Below are positions 15,646-25,216 of a stretch of 26,004 nucleotides of DNA, one piece after another. The first letter of the stretch is position 1. The number at the start of each line of letters is the position of its first letter. The notes below the pieces were generated by a model. The model was not told the origin of the DNA and made no database searches. It worked only from the letters and a program-made list of their open reading frames with translations. The DNA is taken from NCBI GenBank assembly GCA_964524125.1, contig CAZGBY010000021.1:1-26004 (forward strand). The letters run 5' to 3'. The stretch is from CAG-307 sp964524125 (GTDB taxonomy: Bacteria; Bacillota_I; Bacilli_A; Acholeplasmatales; Anaeroplasmataceae). A program made the position numbers and the translations under genes.

Positions 15646-17634
15646 ATGTATTATAAAGTATCAGAATGGATATACGATAATCCAGCTAAAAAGTGTAATT
15701 ATTTAAAGATTAGTAAAATAACTCCTGCAATTAGACAAGCAATAATAAACGATATTAGAATAAATAATTATTTTTTCAGTTACTCTTGTGGTATGTTACC
15801 ACTATTAAATACAGGAGAAGTAGTTGACCTAGATGATGATATTGTAGAAGAACTTGTATGTGAAGCTTATAATATTGATCATGATTTATATACTGAATAT
15901 TTGTACTATGTTGAAAATGAACCAGATTTTTCTAATAAAGATTATTATGAATCAGAATATCAAATGAAAAAAATAGTTTGGGTAACAGATGATGTATTTG
16001 ATGAATTAAAAAAGGATTTATTTAATACTAATAAGAATAATTTTGAATTGATTCCTAATAATTATATAAATTTAAAAGAAAACGATGTTCTTATATTTGC
16101 ATGTGACAATAGAGTGGATTATTTTGAATTAAATGTAAAAAAAATTTATGATAATGAATATTATAGAATATTAGATACATTAAAATTAAAAGAAGTTAAT
16201 TCTAAATCTATATTTGATTTATATAATATAAAAGAATCAAATGAAAATCTAGAAAAACTATCATCTAGATTTGATGGATTATCTGGTAAACAGTTATACG
16301 ATGAGTTTAAGAAAACATATGGTACTTGGTTTATGTTATTAGCCGCAATTGATGAATTTGATTGTAAATGCGATATTTTAATTTTTGATAAAAATATAAA
16401 TTTTAAAAGAACTATCCTAGAAGGACCACCAGTTGTTCCACTAGATGATAAGATTCTTAAAGAAATGGAAGAAACTTATAATAGAATTAAAGCAGATGAA
16501 GAAAGATTAAAAGAAGAAAAAGAAAATCATTTCCAACAGCTTAAAGAAAAAATTAGACAAAAAATCAATTCAAGAAAAGAATCTACAGATACCGTAGAAA
16601 AAGAATCTATTGATGAAGATATTATAAATAAGTCTGTAGAAGTAGATGTTGATAGTATACCATTTGTAACTCTTGATAATATTTCAAATTATTTTTCAAA
16701 AGATAAAGATGATTCAGTTGAAACTCTAATAGAAAGCGCTAAAGGAGAATATGAACTTTCACTTAAAAATGAAGTTATAGAAAAAAGATTAATGTTATTA
16801 AATAATGTATGTATATTCTTTAATAAAATCAATGATAAAGAAGGAGTCATACCTAATAATTTATTCTTTAATACTAAAAAGGATTTATTAAACATTTATA
16901 TGTCTTTAAATAATTTAGAAAAAACTTCTAATCTTTATAACGAAATAAAAAAGTTCTATAATTCATTAGATAATAATACTAAATTAGAATATCAAATAAA
17001 ATATACTTCATTATCACTTGATTATGTTAAATATTTAAATAGTAATAATGAATTTTCAAATTTTATGGAAATCATTGATAATATATTTGAAATATTATAT
17101 GAAAATGAATCAGATGAAGCTTTAATTATTAAATCAAATTGTCATTCTTTACTTAGCTCTATATATTTTGAGGCTCAAAAATTTGATGAGTCGATTGACT
17201 ATGCGTATACAGCTTTAGTATTAACTAATCAAATAGAAAATAAAACTAAAGATATAAAAAATCAATATGCAATATTTGCATTTAATTTAGGTAATATTTA
17301 TTTCCAATGTGATAAATATGATAATGCAATCACATTATTTAATTTGGTAATTGAATTTTCTAAAGAACATGCTTATGAGTCAAAACTAATGGTATTTACA
17401 TATTCATCTAATTATCTTGCTCAAGTCTATGTATGTCTTGAAGAATATAAAAAGGCTATTGAGGAATATAAAAATGCAATTTCATATCTTGAAGAAGCAT
17501 TTTCAAGTGATGAAATTTTAAATACTAAAATTGATTTCTTACAAAGAATTTCAATCATTTATGATGAGTATTTATTTGATCAAGAAAATTCTTCTAAATA
17601 CCAAAGTGAAGTTCAAAAATTAAAGAAAGACTAA
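15646..17634 (+). CDS. Unrecognised cytoplasmic protein with C-terminal TPR repeats (662 aa)
   Basis: The product starts MYYKVSEWIYDNPAKKCNYL. The N-terminal about 250 residues are a mixed fold I cannot assign; the stretch YINLKENDVLIFACDNRVDYFELNVKKIY loosely recalls an ASCH/PUA-like fold, but this is weak. A charged coiled-coil-like region (about 275-315) follows, then an acidic spacer. The C-terminal third is made of TPR-like helical pairs: SLLSSIYFEAQKFDESIDYA, FNLGNIYFQCDKYDNAITLF and YLAQVYVCLEEYKKAIEEYK each show the A/G-Y-A spacing of TPRs. There is no signal peptide or membrane helix. ATG at 15646 has AAAGGA seven bases upstream; an in-frame TTG at 15592 lacks a ribosome site. Likely a protein-interaction scaffold; partner unknown. 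Confidence 0.72.
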   Translation: MYYKVSEWIYDNPAKKCNYLKISKITPAIRQAIINDIRINNYFFSYSCGMLPLLNTGEVVDLDDDIVEELVCEAYNIDHDLYTEYLYYVENEPDFSNKDYYESEYQMKKIVWVTDDVFDELKKDLFNTNKNNFELIPNNYINLKENDVLIFACDNRVDYFELNVKKIYDNEYYRILDTLKLKEVNSKSIFDLYNIKESNENLEKLSSRFDGLSGKQLYDEFKKTYGTWFMLLAAIDEFDCKCDILIFDKNINFKRTILEGPPVVPLDDKILKEMEETYNRIKADEERLKEEKENHFQQLKEKIRQKINSRKESTDTVEKESIDEDIINKSVEVDVDSIPFVTLDNISNYFSKDKDDSVETLIESAKGEYELSLKNEVIEKRLMLLNNVCIFFNKINDKEGVIPNNLFFNTKKDLLNIYMSLNNLEKTSNLYNEIKKFYNSLDNNTKLEYQIKYTSLSLDYVKYLNSNNEFSNFMEIIDNIFEILYENESDEALIIKSNCHSLLSSIYFEAQKFDESIDYAYTALVLTNQIENKTKDIKNQYAIFAFNLGNIYFQCDKYDNAITLFNLVIEFSKEHAYESKLMVFTYSSNYLAQVYVCLEEYKKAIEEYKNAISYLEEAFSSDEILNTKIDFLQRISIIYDEYLFDQENSSKYQSEVQKLKKD

Positions 17635-17651
17635 ATCTATAATAACCAAAT

Positions 17652-17678
17652 CTCTTACTTAACAGTAGGAGTTTTTTT
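17652..17678 (+). terminator. Intrinsic terminator after the TPR gene
   Basis: CTCTTACT (17652-17659) pairs with AGTAGGAG (17664-17671) over eight positions, one G-U, with a TAAC loop and seven T after it. Confidence 0.85.
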
Positions 17679-17729
17679 AAGTGATAATAATAATTTTATA
17701 CAACAAATTTCTATGAAAACGTTTAATAA

Positions 17730-17758
17730 TGGAAATATTATTAATTTAGTGCTATAAT
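17730..17758 (+). promoter_or_regulatory. Extended -10 promoter for the M60 lipoprotein pair
   Basis: TGCTATAAT (17750-17758) is a perfect extended -10 element. The -35 position (17730-17735, TGGAAA, 17-bp spacing) is weak, as is common when TGn is present. Transcription would begin near 17765, about 34 bases before the lipoprotein start. Confidence 0.65.
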
Positions 17759-17798
17759 TTATATATAGGGAAAAATTATACGAAAGGATAAGAAGTAT

Positions 17799-20700
17799 AT
17801 GAAATGCAATTTATTTAAAAAAATAAGTATATTTGCAATCTCAATTTTATCAATCTTTACTATTACAAGTTGTAAAGGTCAAAATTCCACATCTGGGACT
17901 ACATTGGGTAGTGGTGGGGATGTATCTAAAGACGATACTGGATTGATAGTAAACAAATATGCTACATCTTCAAAAGTTGGATATGACTGTGAATATTTAG
18001 GTACAGTTAAAAGAACAATACCTTCTGAAACGAAAAACGAAGGTTATGTAAATATCGGATATCCAACATATGGAGAAACATTTAGTAAAGCTGATACAGA
18101 AGAACTTCGTTCGGCTTTAATAAATGAATCTAATTATTTAACTACAACTGATACATCTGGCGCAGGTGGCGGTGGTTATAATAGATTAGATAAAGATGGT
18201 TATCTATATTTAAATAATGAAAAAGTTCTTGATTCTAATGGTAAAGCTCGTAAGCTTTATAAACATACAGCTGCTGTCGGTATGTATGAAGGTGACGTTT
18301 CTGATAAAGAAGAAGCCATTATTAAGAAAGTAACTTTCTCTTATCGTGGATTTACTAATGGATACGGAATAACTGGTGTTTATGCTCCGGCTGGAGAAGT
18401 TTTAAAAGTTGAAATTTCGGGATCTGATATGGTTAAAACTGAAGGTATTACAATCCATATAGGACAAGCTTTGTTTAATGGACAATGTAATAATATTTGG
18501 TCAAGTAGAGATTTAAATCGAATGGCTCATTTATTAAATACATATCAAATTAATAAATCAACTGCTACATACAATGAAAAAACTGATACGTATACAGCTT
18601 ATATTGGTTCATATTTGGGTGGAGCTGTTTATGTTAGAAACGAAACTGAAACTTTTAGTGTTACTATATCTGGAGGTGTAAGATATTCTCATTTTATTTT
18701 AGGATATACTACAAAAGATGAATTTGAACAAAATAATAAATCATCTGCTCCATATTTTGATCTTGAAGTTTGTGAAAATGGTGTACTTCATTCAGGGCCT
18801 AAAAAGTATGCACAAGATTTTTCTTATGATGATTTATATAACGCTGCAATCCTTTGGGATAAAATTGCAAACATTTCTACACAATATAAAAAACAAGGAA
18901 TTGTATTCTTATATGATCCATTTGTAGCTGCAGGATCTGCAGTAGCTTTCCCAGGTAGGAATTCTGTTAACTGCCCTTGTGGTTGGATGACATCATCACT
19001 TGATTATAATTCATTTGTAGAATCAGGCTCTTGGGGTAATATTCACGAATATAATCATAATTTCCAAGGTTATGGTTTAGGTGATGGAGGAGAAGTTACA
19101 AATAATGCTTTATCACTTGTAGCTTACTCACAACATACTCAAGTATCAGCTAAAAGACAAATCGGTACTTATAATGAAAACTTATCTGATTGGAATATGT
19201 TTACAAGCCCAACTTGGACATTAAGAGATATTACTGATGGTATTTATAATAATGGTCAAAAAGGTTTATCTATTTACGCAACCTTCTTACATGGTTTTGG
19301 TCCTGAAGTATATATGGATGCTGTATGTAATTCAACAGGTGAAGGTGTAGATAACTGGTTTGATGCATGTATGAATGCTTCAGGTTATGACATGACTTAT
19401 TTTTATAATGAACTTATTGGTTATGATGTATCATCTGATGTTTTACAAAATGCAAAATCAAAAGGATATTCTATGTTTGTACCAGTTTCATCTGTTTATC
19501 AAACAGGAAGAAGTTATAAAAAAGATGGTAAGACTTGTTATACTCAAACATCTAATCCTTATAGAATTTCTTATGGAAAATCTATAGATATAGATTTATC
19601 AGAATATACTTTTGATGATGATAAGAATTATGTAAGTGGTAGTATAGTTATTCCAGATGGATTTACTTATAAGATTAAGAGTGTTTCATCGCCTACAAGT
19701 GGTACTCTTAAAAAGAAATCTGATATGATTTATACATATACACCAGGAAATGACACATTATCTGGTAAAATCTATGTTGAACTTGAAATTACTAAAAATG
19801 ATAAATCATTTAAAGTTGATAATGTAGAAATTGTTTTAGAATTTGAACAAACTCATGAACTTGATAAAAATGTAATTACTAGAAAAGTATATCAATCAAA
19901 TGGTGATACTATTTATACAAACGCATCTCAAGCATATGAATCGTCATATTCAGGTTATACAATGACATATGATGGAATTAATGATAATACTTTCTCAAAT
20001 GGTAAAGTAGTTCAAGATTGTAGTGCGGAAGTATGGCTTGAAAATGTAAACACTAAAGAAATCATCGAAATAAGTGGAAAATATAAAATAGAAGATGCAG
20101 GAAAATATCGTTTTGCACTTCGCGGAAGACATAATGTTTGTCTATACATTTCACTTGATGGTGGTAATACTTATTCAAAAGCTGCTGAATATACTAATAA
20201 TACAACAGGTAGTCCAGATTTTTCTTTAACAGAAGGGACATATTCTGATTATACTTTAGAAGAAAATTCTTGGGTATATTTTAAAGCCGTAATGATTTGT
20301 TCTAATACTAACTCTAAGAATGCTTTCATTGGTGTAGGTATGGGGAAATTTGATTCATCAGGTAATGTAAGTATAAATAAAGTTAATGCTTATAAAGAAA
20401 ATTATGAAGATTTATCAAGTTTTTCATCAGATTATACATTTGAAAGAACTTATTCATATGATTATATTGATAATACAACATATGAAAATAAAGAACTTAT
20501 TAGTATTGAGAATTATGCACCTTGGTCAAGTGAAGAACATGTAATTTCTAATTTAACTGATGGCGATTATTCTACATATATTCATACAAATTGGCAATAT
20601 AATTTAGAAACTAATCCTCTTACTTTAACACTAGACTTAGGTTCTATTCAAAAATCTAATAGAATTCTGCTTTATACTCAACAAAGAAGTGACCCACACT

Positions 20701-21251
20701 ATCCTTTGGAATTTACATTATATGGAAGCTTAGATAATCAAACATTTACAAAGGTTAAAGAATTTACTAATGTTACAATGGCAAATGGAAAAATTTCTTT
20801 AGATTATGAAGAAACAACTTTTAGATATTATAAACTTGTTATTACAAAATCATCTAATACATATATAATTTTAAGTGAAATCGAAATTGTATATGCAAAT
20901 GAACTTTTAAGTGCAGTTCAAGTATCACTTGATAAAGAAGAAGTAAAACTTTATGGTAATTGGTTAGTTGATTCTTGTTATTCAACATTTGGTCATGCAT
21001 ATACTGGTAAAAAGGATGACACTTTAGAATTTACTTTTGATGGAAATCGTTTTGGTATTTTGTCATCTTCAAAAGTTGATGATATAGAAGTTTATATTGA
21101 TGATGTATTAGTTTCATCAATTGATTTAACTAACTCTGATGATTTGACTTGCAAATATATATCTAGTTTATTATCAAATGAAACTCATAAAGTAAAAATT
21201 AAATGTAAAGGAAATGTTTCTATAGATTCTTTAGTTTATTGGGAGGTGTAA
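17799..21251 (+). CDS. M60-type (enhancin/mucinase-like) metalloprotease lipoprotein, first copy
   Basis: A 1,150-residue exported lipoprotein. The signal peptide ends in ITSC with lipidated Cys25. An N-terminal beta-rich domain characteristic of M60-like proteins follows (ITGVYAPAGEVLKVEISG). The catalytic domain holds HEYNH at 416-420 and a downstream glutamate E432 in GGEVTNN, i.e. the HExxH...E zinc site of the family. Next comes an Ig-like segment (about 600-685), a PA14-like segment (about 745-860, EDAGKYRFALRGRHNVCLYI), a discoidin/F5-8C-type carbohydrate-binding domain (about 899-1031) and a final beta-rich domain. Such proteins act on O-glycosylated host glycoproteins such as mucins; substrate here is inferred from the family. 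AAAGGA is ten bases before the ATG. The next gene, a close paralog, starts three bases after the stop. Confidence 0.9.
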   Translation: MKCNLFKKISIFAISILSIFTITSCKGQNSTSGTTLGSGGDVSKDDTGLIVNKYATSSKVGYDCEYLGTVKRTIPSETKNEGYVNIGYPTYGETFSKADTEELRSALINESNYLTTTDTSGAGGGGYNRLDKDGYLYLNNEKVLDSNGKARKLYKHTAAVGMYEGDVSDKEEAIIKKVTFSYRGFTNGYGITGVYAPAGEVLKVEISGSDMVKTEGITIHIGQALFNGQCNNIWSSRDLNRMAHLLNTYQINKSTATYNEKTDTYTAYIGSYLGGAVYVRNETETFSVTISGGVRYSHFILGYTTKDEFEQNNKSSAPYFDLEVCENGVLHSGPKKYAQDFSYDDLYNAAILWDKIANISTQYKKQGIVFLYDPFVAAGSAVAFPGRNSVNCPCGWMTSSLDYNSFVESGSWGNIHEYNHNFQGYGLGDGGEVTNNALSLVAYSQHTQVSAKRQIGTYNENLSDWNMFTSPTWTLRDITDGIYNNGQKGLSIYATFLHGFGPEVYMDAVCNSTGEGVDNWFDACMNASGYDMTYFYNELIGYDVSSDVLQNAKSKGYSMFVPVSSVYQTGRSYKKDGKTCYTQTSNPYRISYGKSIDIDLSEYTFDDDKNYVSGSIVIPDGFTYKIKSVSSPTSGTLKKKSDMIYTYTPGNDTLSGKIYVELEITKNDKSFKVDNVEIVLEFEQTHELDKNVITRKVYQSNGDTIYTNASQAYESSYSGYTMTYDGINDNTFSNGKVVQDCSAEVWLENVNTKEIIEISGKYKIEDAGKYRFALRGRHNVCLYISLDGGNTYSKAAEYTNNTTGSPDFSLTEGTYSDYTLEENSWVYFKAVMICSNTNSKNAFIGVGMGKFDSSGNVSINKVNAYKENYEDLSSFSSDYTFERTYSYDYIDNTTYENKELISIENYAPWSSEEHVISNLTDGDYSTYIHTNWQYNLETNPLTLTLDLGSIQKSNRILLYTQQRSDPHYPLEFTLYGSLDNQTFTKVKEFTNVTMANGKISLDYEETTFRYYKLVITKSSNTYIILSEIEIVYANELLSAVQVSLDKEEVKLYGNWLVDSCYSTFGHAYTGKKDDTLEFTFDGNRFGILSSSKVDDIEVYIDDVLVSSIDLTNSDDLTCKYISSLLSNETHKVKIKCKGNVSIDSLVYWEV

Positions 21252-21254
21252 TAA

Positions 21255-24200
21255 ATGAAAAGAAAAAAGATATTAAAAACAATTTTAGGTATTGGTACAA
21301 TTTGTTCATTGTTTGTAGCAACTAGTTGTATAGCACAAAGTCCTGGTTTAAGTACTGATGATACTAGCAATAGTATTTCTTCTAATGGATTAGTTTCTAC
21401 TAGTACTAGCAAAAATACAACTTCAAGTGCAGCATCAAGTACTCCTGTAACATCAAGTTCAAGTGCAGTATCAAGTACTCCAGTAACATCAAGTTCAAGT
21501 GCACAATCATCTCAAGTTAAACAATTATATAACTATGATTATGCGACACTTACAAAATGTGGATATTATGCTGAGTATTTAGGTTCTTATAAAAGAAATA
21601 TACCAGCTCAATGTCAAGATGAAGGATTATCTGTTTATCCAAAATTTGGTGAAACCCTAACTGGTGTAACTGACTCTCAAAAACAAGCCATTCTAGATGA
21701 AGCTGAATATTTAATATCAACAGAGGTTACTCTTACAACTGCAAATGTAGATGGTTCTAAAGATAATGGTGGTTATAATCGTATTGATAAAGATGGATAT
21801 TTATATTTAGATAACGATAAGGTTTTAGATAAAAATGGTAATCATAGACAATTATATAAACATACAGCTTCAGAAGGTATGTATTTAGGTGATGTTAAAG
21901 ATTCAGAACCAGGTATTATAAAAAGAATTACTTTTGCTAAAAGATCATATACAAGAGGTTATGGAATAACTGGTCTTTATGCTCCTGCAGGAGAAGTTAT
22001 AAAAGTTGAAATATCAGGTAATGATATGAAAAAAACTGATGGTATAACATTACATATTGGACAAGCACTTTATAATGGTACATCAAACAATATCATTATG
22101 TCTAGAGACTTTACAAGAATGCCTCATATTTTAAATACATTATCTTTAAACAAAGATAATACTACTTACAATTCAGAAACTGATACTTATACAGGTTATA
22201 TTGGTTCATATTTAGGCGGAGCTATTTATGTTAGAAATGAAGAGGTAGATTTTACAGTTACAATATCTGGTGGTGTAAGATATTCTCACTTTATTTTAGG
22301 ATATACAACAAAAGCTGAATTTGAACAAAATGCTGCATCTTCAGCACCATATTTTGATTTAGAAGTTTGGGATACTGGTGTTTTACATTCAGGTCCAAAA
22401 ACATATGCTTCAGAATTTTCATATGATGATTTATATGATGTAGCAGTACTTTGGGATAAGATTTGTCAAATCTCAACACAAGTTACAACTCAAGGAATTG
22501 TATGTTTCTACGAGCCACACGTTACAGCTGGTGCTGCATGTGCATTCCCTGGACGTGGTTCTGTTAACTGTCCAACTAGTTGGATGGTAGGCTCTTTAGA
22601 TTATGAACTTATGGTTACGTCTGGTTCTTGGGGTAATTTACATGAATATAATCATAACTTCCAACGACTTCATTCATCTCCTTGGGGATGTGGTAATGAA
22701 AACAATGATGTGGTTGAAGTTACAAACAATTTACTAAATTTGATAGCTTATGGACTTTATACAGAAGTTTCAGCATCTCGTCAAATTGGTACTGTTGAAG
22801 AAGGACTTTCAAATTGGAATAGATATACTTCACCTTCTTGGTCTTTAAGACAAATTACAGAAGAAAGATATGAAAATGGTAAATTAGGATTAGCACTATA
22901 TTCAAATTTATATCATAATTTTGGTGAAGATTTATCAATTGAATGTATTAATACATCACAATCAGTTTCAATCGATCAATGGTTTAATGTAACATCTAAT
23001 GTAACTGGTTATGATATGACATATTATATGAAAGATTTAATCGGTCTTGATGTATCTGAATCTGCTTTAACTTTAGTTAAGGGTAAGAATTATCCGATGT
23101 TTGTACCAGTATCATCTATATATCAAACTGGTAGAAGTTATACTTATAACAATAAAACATGTTATACTAATACTGCACAAGCTTATAGAATACCATATGG
23201 TGAAGCCTATACTTTAGATCTTAGTAAATATATAACAAATGGAAGTGAATATGTTAGTGGCAGTATTGTTATTCCTGATGGATTTAGCTATACAATTAAA
23301 GGCATTTCATCACCTAAGAGTGGAACTTTAAAGAAGAATAGTGATTATAATTATACTTATACACCAGGTAGTGATGAACTTTCAGGTAAGATTTATGTAA
23401 CTCTTGAAATTACTAAAGATGATAAAGCATTTGATGTTGAAGATATAACTTTAGTATTTGAATTTGAAAATTCTAAAGAACTTAATAAATATACACTTGA
23501 AAGAACTGTTTATACATTTGATAATAAGAATAAATATTCAACAGCTAAAGCTGCTTATGAAGCAGGTTATGCAGATTATGTTACAAAAGAAACACAAGAT
23601 AATATTAATCCTACTCAAAAATGTTCAGCTGAAATTTGGTTTAATTCAACACCTAATCCATGTCAAACAATTGAATTAAATGGTAAATATTATATAGAAG
23701 AAGCTGGAAAGTATAGAATTGCTTTAAGAGGTAGATTTAGTGTTGCACTTTATGTTTCTTTTGATGGTATAAATTATAATTATTGTGCATCTTATGAAAA
23801 CTCTAAAGGAACAGATGCCTTCCCACTTACTGATGGAACATATTCTGATTATATCTTGGAAGAAAATTCTTACGTTTATTTTAAGGCTGTACTTAAATGT
23901 TGGGATTCTGGTGGTAAAAATAGTTTTATAGGAGTTGGACTTGGTAAGTTTGATTCAGATAATAATGTAAATATATCATATGTAAATGCATATCGAAATG
24001 ATTATGAAGTAACAGGTGCTTACGAATCAGAATATGTATACAATAGAGATCATTCTTATGAATATAAAGAAGAAGTTATTGAATATACACATCAAGCTGT
24101 TTCACAAGAAAATTATATTCCGTATAATGCTGATAAACCAATTGAAAACTTAATTGATAAGAAAAAAGGAAATATCTTCCATAGTCCTTCATCACCTCTT

Positions 24201-24842
24201 GATGAAACACCTCTTATCTTAACACTTGATATGGGAAAAACTGTTGAGGCAAATAGAATTTTACTGAAAGGTTTTCATCCTTACCCTGTACCTAATGGAT
24301 TAAAACTTGAAGTTAGTAGTGATGGTATAAATTATAAAGAAGTAAGTACTAGTTTATCAATTTCTAATTATACTACAACAGTTGATTTTAATATGGAAGA
24401 ATTTAGATATTATCGTATAACATTTACTTCATCTACTGCAGAAGATAATAAAAGAATTGTTTTACAAGACATTGAATTATATAAAGTTGTTGAAGTATTA
24501 AATGGCCACCAAATAACATTAGATTCTGATAATGTTTCCTTATATGGTGATTTCACTCCATCTTTTGATTCACTTTCAACATTTGGACATTCATATAACG
24601 CAACTAAAGATGATTATATCTTGTTTGAATTTGAAGGTACTAGATTCGCAATTAAATCAAATGATTCAAATTGTGATATGACTGTTATAATTGATGGTAA
24701 AGTTTATAATTCTATTGATTTAGAATGTATTGATACTATTAATGTAATATATATGTCAGAAGAATTATCTAAGGGTAAACATAGTGTAAAGATTATATTT
24801 AATGGTAATTCTAATATTGATTCATTAATCTATTTTGATTGA
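21255..24842 (+). CDS. M60-type metalloprotease lipoprotein, second copy with Ser/Thr linker
   Basis: A 1,195-residue paralog of the preceding gene with the same domain order. The signal peptide ends ATSC, with lipidated Cys25. Unlike its neighbour it carries a Ser/Thr/Pro-rich spacer (about 30-92) before the M60 N-terminal domain (ITGLYAPAGEVIKVEISG). The zinc site is HEYNH at 463-467 with the glutamate at 488 (EVTNN); the spacing between them is nine residues longer than in the first copy. A PA14-like segment, a discoidin/F5-8C-type domain (about 946-1078) and a C-terminal beta-rich domain of about 110 residues follow. The ribosome site GGGAGGTG is supplied by the last codons of the upstream gene, and the stop and start are only three bases apart, so the pair is co-translated. 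This is one of the genes ending in TGA. Confidence 0.9.
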   Translation: MKRKKILKTILGIGTICSLFVATSCIAQSPGLSTDDTSNSISSNGLVSTSTSKNTTSSAASSTPVTSSSSAVSSTPVTSSSSAQSSQVKQLYNYDYATLTKCGYYAEYLGSYKRNIPAQCQDEGLSVYPKFGETLTGVTDSQKQAILDEAEYLISTEVTLTTANVDGSKDNGGYNRIDKDGYLYLDNDKVLDKNGNHRQLYKHTASEGMYLGDVKDSEPGIIKRITFAKRSYTRGYGITGLYAPAGEVIKVEISGNDMKKTDGITLHIGQALYNGTSNNIIMSRDFTRMPHILNTLSLNKDNTTYNSETDTYTGYIGSYLGGAIYVRNEEVDFTVTISGGVRYSHFILGYTTKAEFEQNAASSAPYFDLEVWDTGVLHSGPKTYASEFSYDDLYDVAVLWDKICQISTQVTTQGIVCFYEPHVTAGAACAFPGRGSVNCPTSWMVGSLDYELMVTSGSWGNLHEYNHNFQRLHSSPWGCGNENNDVVEVTNNLLNLIAYGLYTEVSASRQIGTVEEGLSNWNRYTSPSWSLRQITEERYENGKLGLALYSNLYHNFGEDLSIECINTSQSVSIDQWFNVTSNVTGYDMTYYMKDLIGLDVSESALTLVKGKNYPMFVPVSSIYQTGRSYTYNNKTCYTNTAQAYRIPYGEAYTLDLSKYITNGSEYVSGSIVIPDGFSYTIKGISSPKSGTLKKNSDYNYTYTPGSDELSGKIYVTLEITKDDKAFDVEDITLVFEFENSKELNKYTLERTVYTFDNKNKYSTAKAAYEAGYADYVTKETQDNINPTQKCSAEIWFNSTPNPCQTIELNGKYYIEEAGKYRIALRGRFSVALYVSFDGINYNYCASYENSKGTDAFPLTDGTYSDYILEENSYVYFKAVLKCWDSGGKNSFIGVGLGKFDSDNNVNISYVNAYRNDYEVTGAYESEYVYNRDHSYEYKEEVIEYTHQAVSQENYIPYNADKPIENLIDKKKGNIFHSPSSPLDETPLILTLDMGKTVEANRILLKGFHPYPVPNGLKLEVSSDGINYKEVSTSLSISNYTTTVDFNMEEFRYYRITFTSSTAEDNKRIVLQDIELYKVVEVLNGHQITLDSDNVSLYGDFTPSFDSLSTFGHSYNATKDDYILFEFEGTRFAIKSNDSNCDMTVIIDGKVYNSIDLECIDTINVIYMSEELSKGKHSVKIIFNGNSNIDSLIYFD
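21429..21500 (+). repeat. Two tandem 36-bp repeats encoding a Ser/Thr/Pro linker
   Basis: Two consecutive 36-bp units (21429-21464 and 21465-21500) differ at two positions and encode A(A/V)SSTPVTSSSS twice; a partial third unit starts at 21501. They extend the surface linker between the lipid anchor and the M60 region and are a likely site of length variation by slippage. Confidence 0.9.
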
Positions 24843-24855
24843 TTAAGAATTTAAG

Positions 24856-24894
24856 ATGATAAATTTATGTCTAGTGAAGATATAAATTTATCAT
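24856..24894 (+). terminator. Possible weak terminator after the second M60 gene
   Basis: A perfect 13-bp inverted repeat (ATGATAAATTTAT at 24856-24868, ATAAATTTATCAT at 24882-24894) begins 13 bases after the stop. It is almost all A/T and is followed only by TTTATG, so it is a weak terminator candidate or a 3' stabilising hairpin. Confidence 0.45.
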
Positions 24895-24976
24895 TTATGT
24901 TGATGTATTAAATTTATTTTAAAAAAATTATTCATTTAACACATTTAACAAAAAAACCAAAAAAATATCATAATAC

Positions 24977-25005
24977 TTGATAATTTTGATTTAATAGCAT
25001 ATAAT
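24977..25005 (+). promoter_or_regulatory. Promoter of antitoxin RNA, copy 1
   Basis: TTGATA at 24977-24982, 17-bp spacer, TATAAT at 25000-25005. Transcription would begin near 25012 and reach the hairpin about 45-75 bases later. Confidence 0.8.
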
Positions 25006-25011
25006 ATAAGT

Positions 25012-25089
25012 AGAAGGAAGCCTAATTTAACAGGCTACTCCAAAGTAATAAATAATTTAGAGAAAGCACCGTTGCAGCGGTGTTTTTTT
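25012..25089 (+). ncRNA. Antitoxin small RNA, copy 1 (Fst/RNAII-like)
   Basis: A predicted 78-nt transcript between a consensus promoter and an intrinsic terminator; it contains no meaningful reading frame. It begins with a small hairpin (AGCCT...AGGCT) and ends in CACCG-TTGCAG-CGGTG followed by seven T. Two segments are direct repeats of the toxin mRNA leader region read on this strand: AGGCTACTCCAAA (25032-25044) versus AGGCATCACCTCCAAA (25303-25318), and AGCACCGT (25065-25072) versus 25327-25334. The RNA could therefore pair with the ribosome site and 5' end of the convergent toxin mRNA, as RNAII does with fst mRNA in par loci. Boundaries are predicted. Confidence 0.72.
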
Positions 25090-25098
25090 CTCTAAATT
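25054..25098. terminator. Shared bidirectional terminator hairpin, copy 1
   Basis: An inner stem CACCG/CGGTG with loop TTGCAG is extended by AAA/TTT and an outer 9-bp arm AATTTAGAG/CTCTAAATT. Seven T follow on the plus strand. On the minus strand the T run is interrupted, so termination of the toxin mRNA here is likely but weaker. Confidence 0.75.
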
Positions 25099-25105
25099 AA
25101 TAACC

Positions 25106-25216
25106 TTATTTCTTAAAGAAATAAGAAAGAATAGATTCACCAATTCTTATTAGAATTTCAGCAAGAATTATTGCCAAAACTTCGATAAGAACCGATAAAA
25201 TAAATTCTTTTATCAA
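25106..25216 (-). CDS. Small hydrophobic type I toxin peptide, copy 1 (36 aa)
   Basis: The 36-residue peptide begins (M)IKEFILSVLIEVLAIIL and ends SYFFKK: one hydrophobic helix (about residues 4-25) with a charged tail, the form of Fst/Ldr-like membrane toxins. The start is TTG at 25214-25216: in this frame a TAA lies six codons upstream and no ATG or GTG falls between, while AAAGGAGAT (25225-25233) is at a proper distance. The second copy has the same TTG and ribosome site and 34 of 36 identical residues, which argues that the frame is real. A leader ORF ends at the start codon, overlapping as TTGA. The convergent antitoxin RNA shares the 3' hairpin. The exact toxin family is not established; the Fst-like assignment comes from locus layout. 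Confidence 0.75.
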   Translation of the reverse strand: MIKEFILSVLIEVLAIILAEILIRIGESILSYFFKK

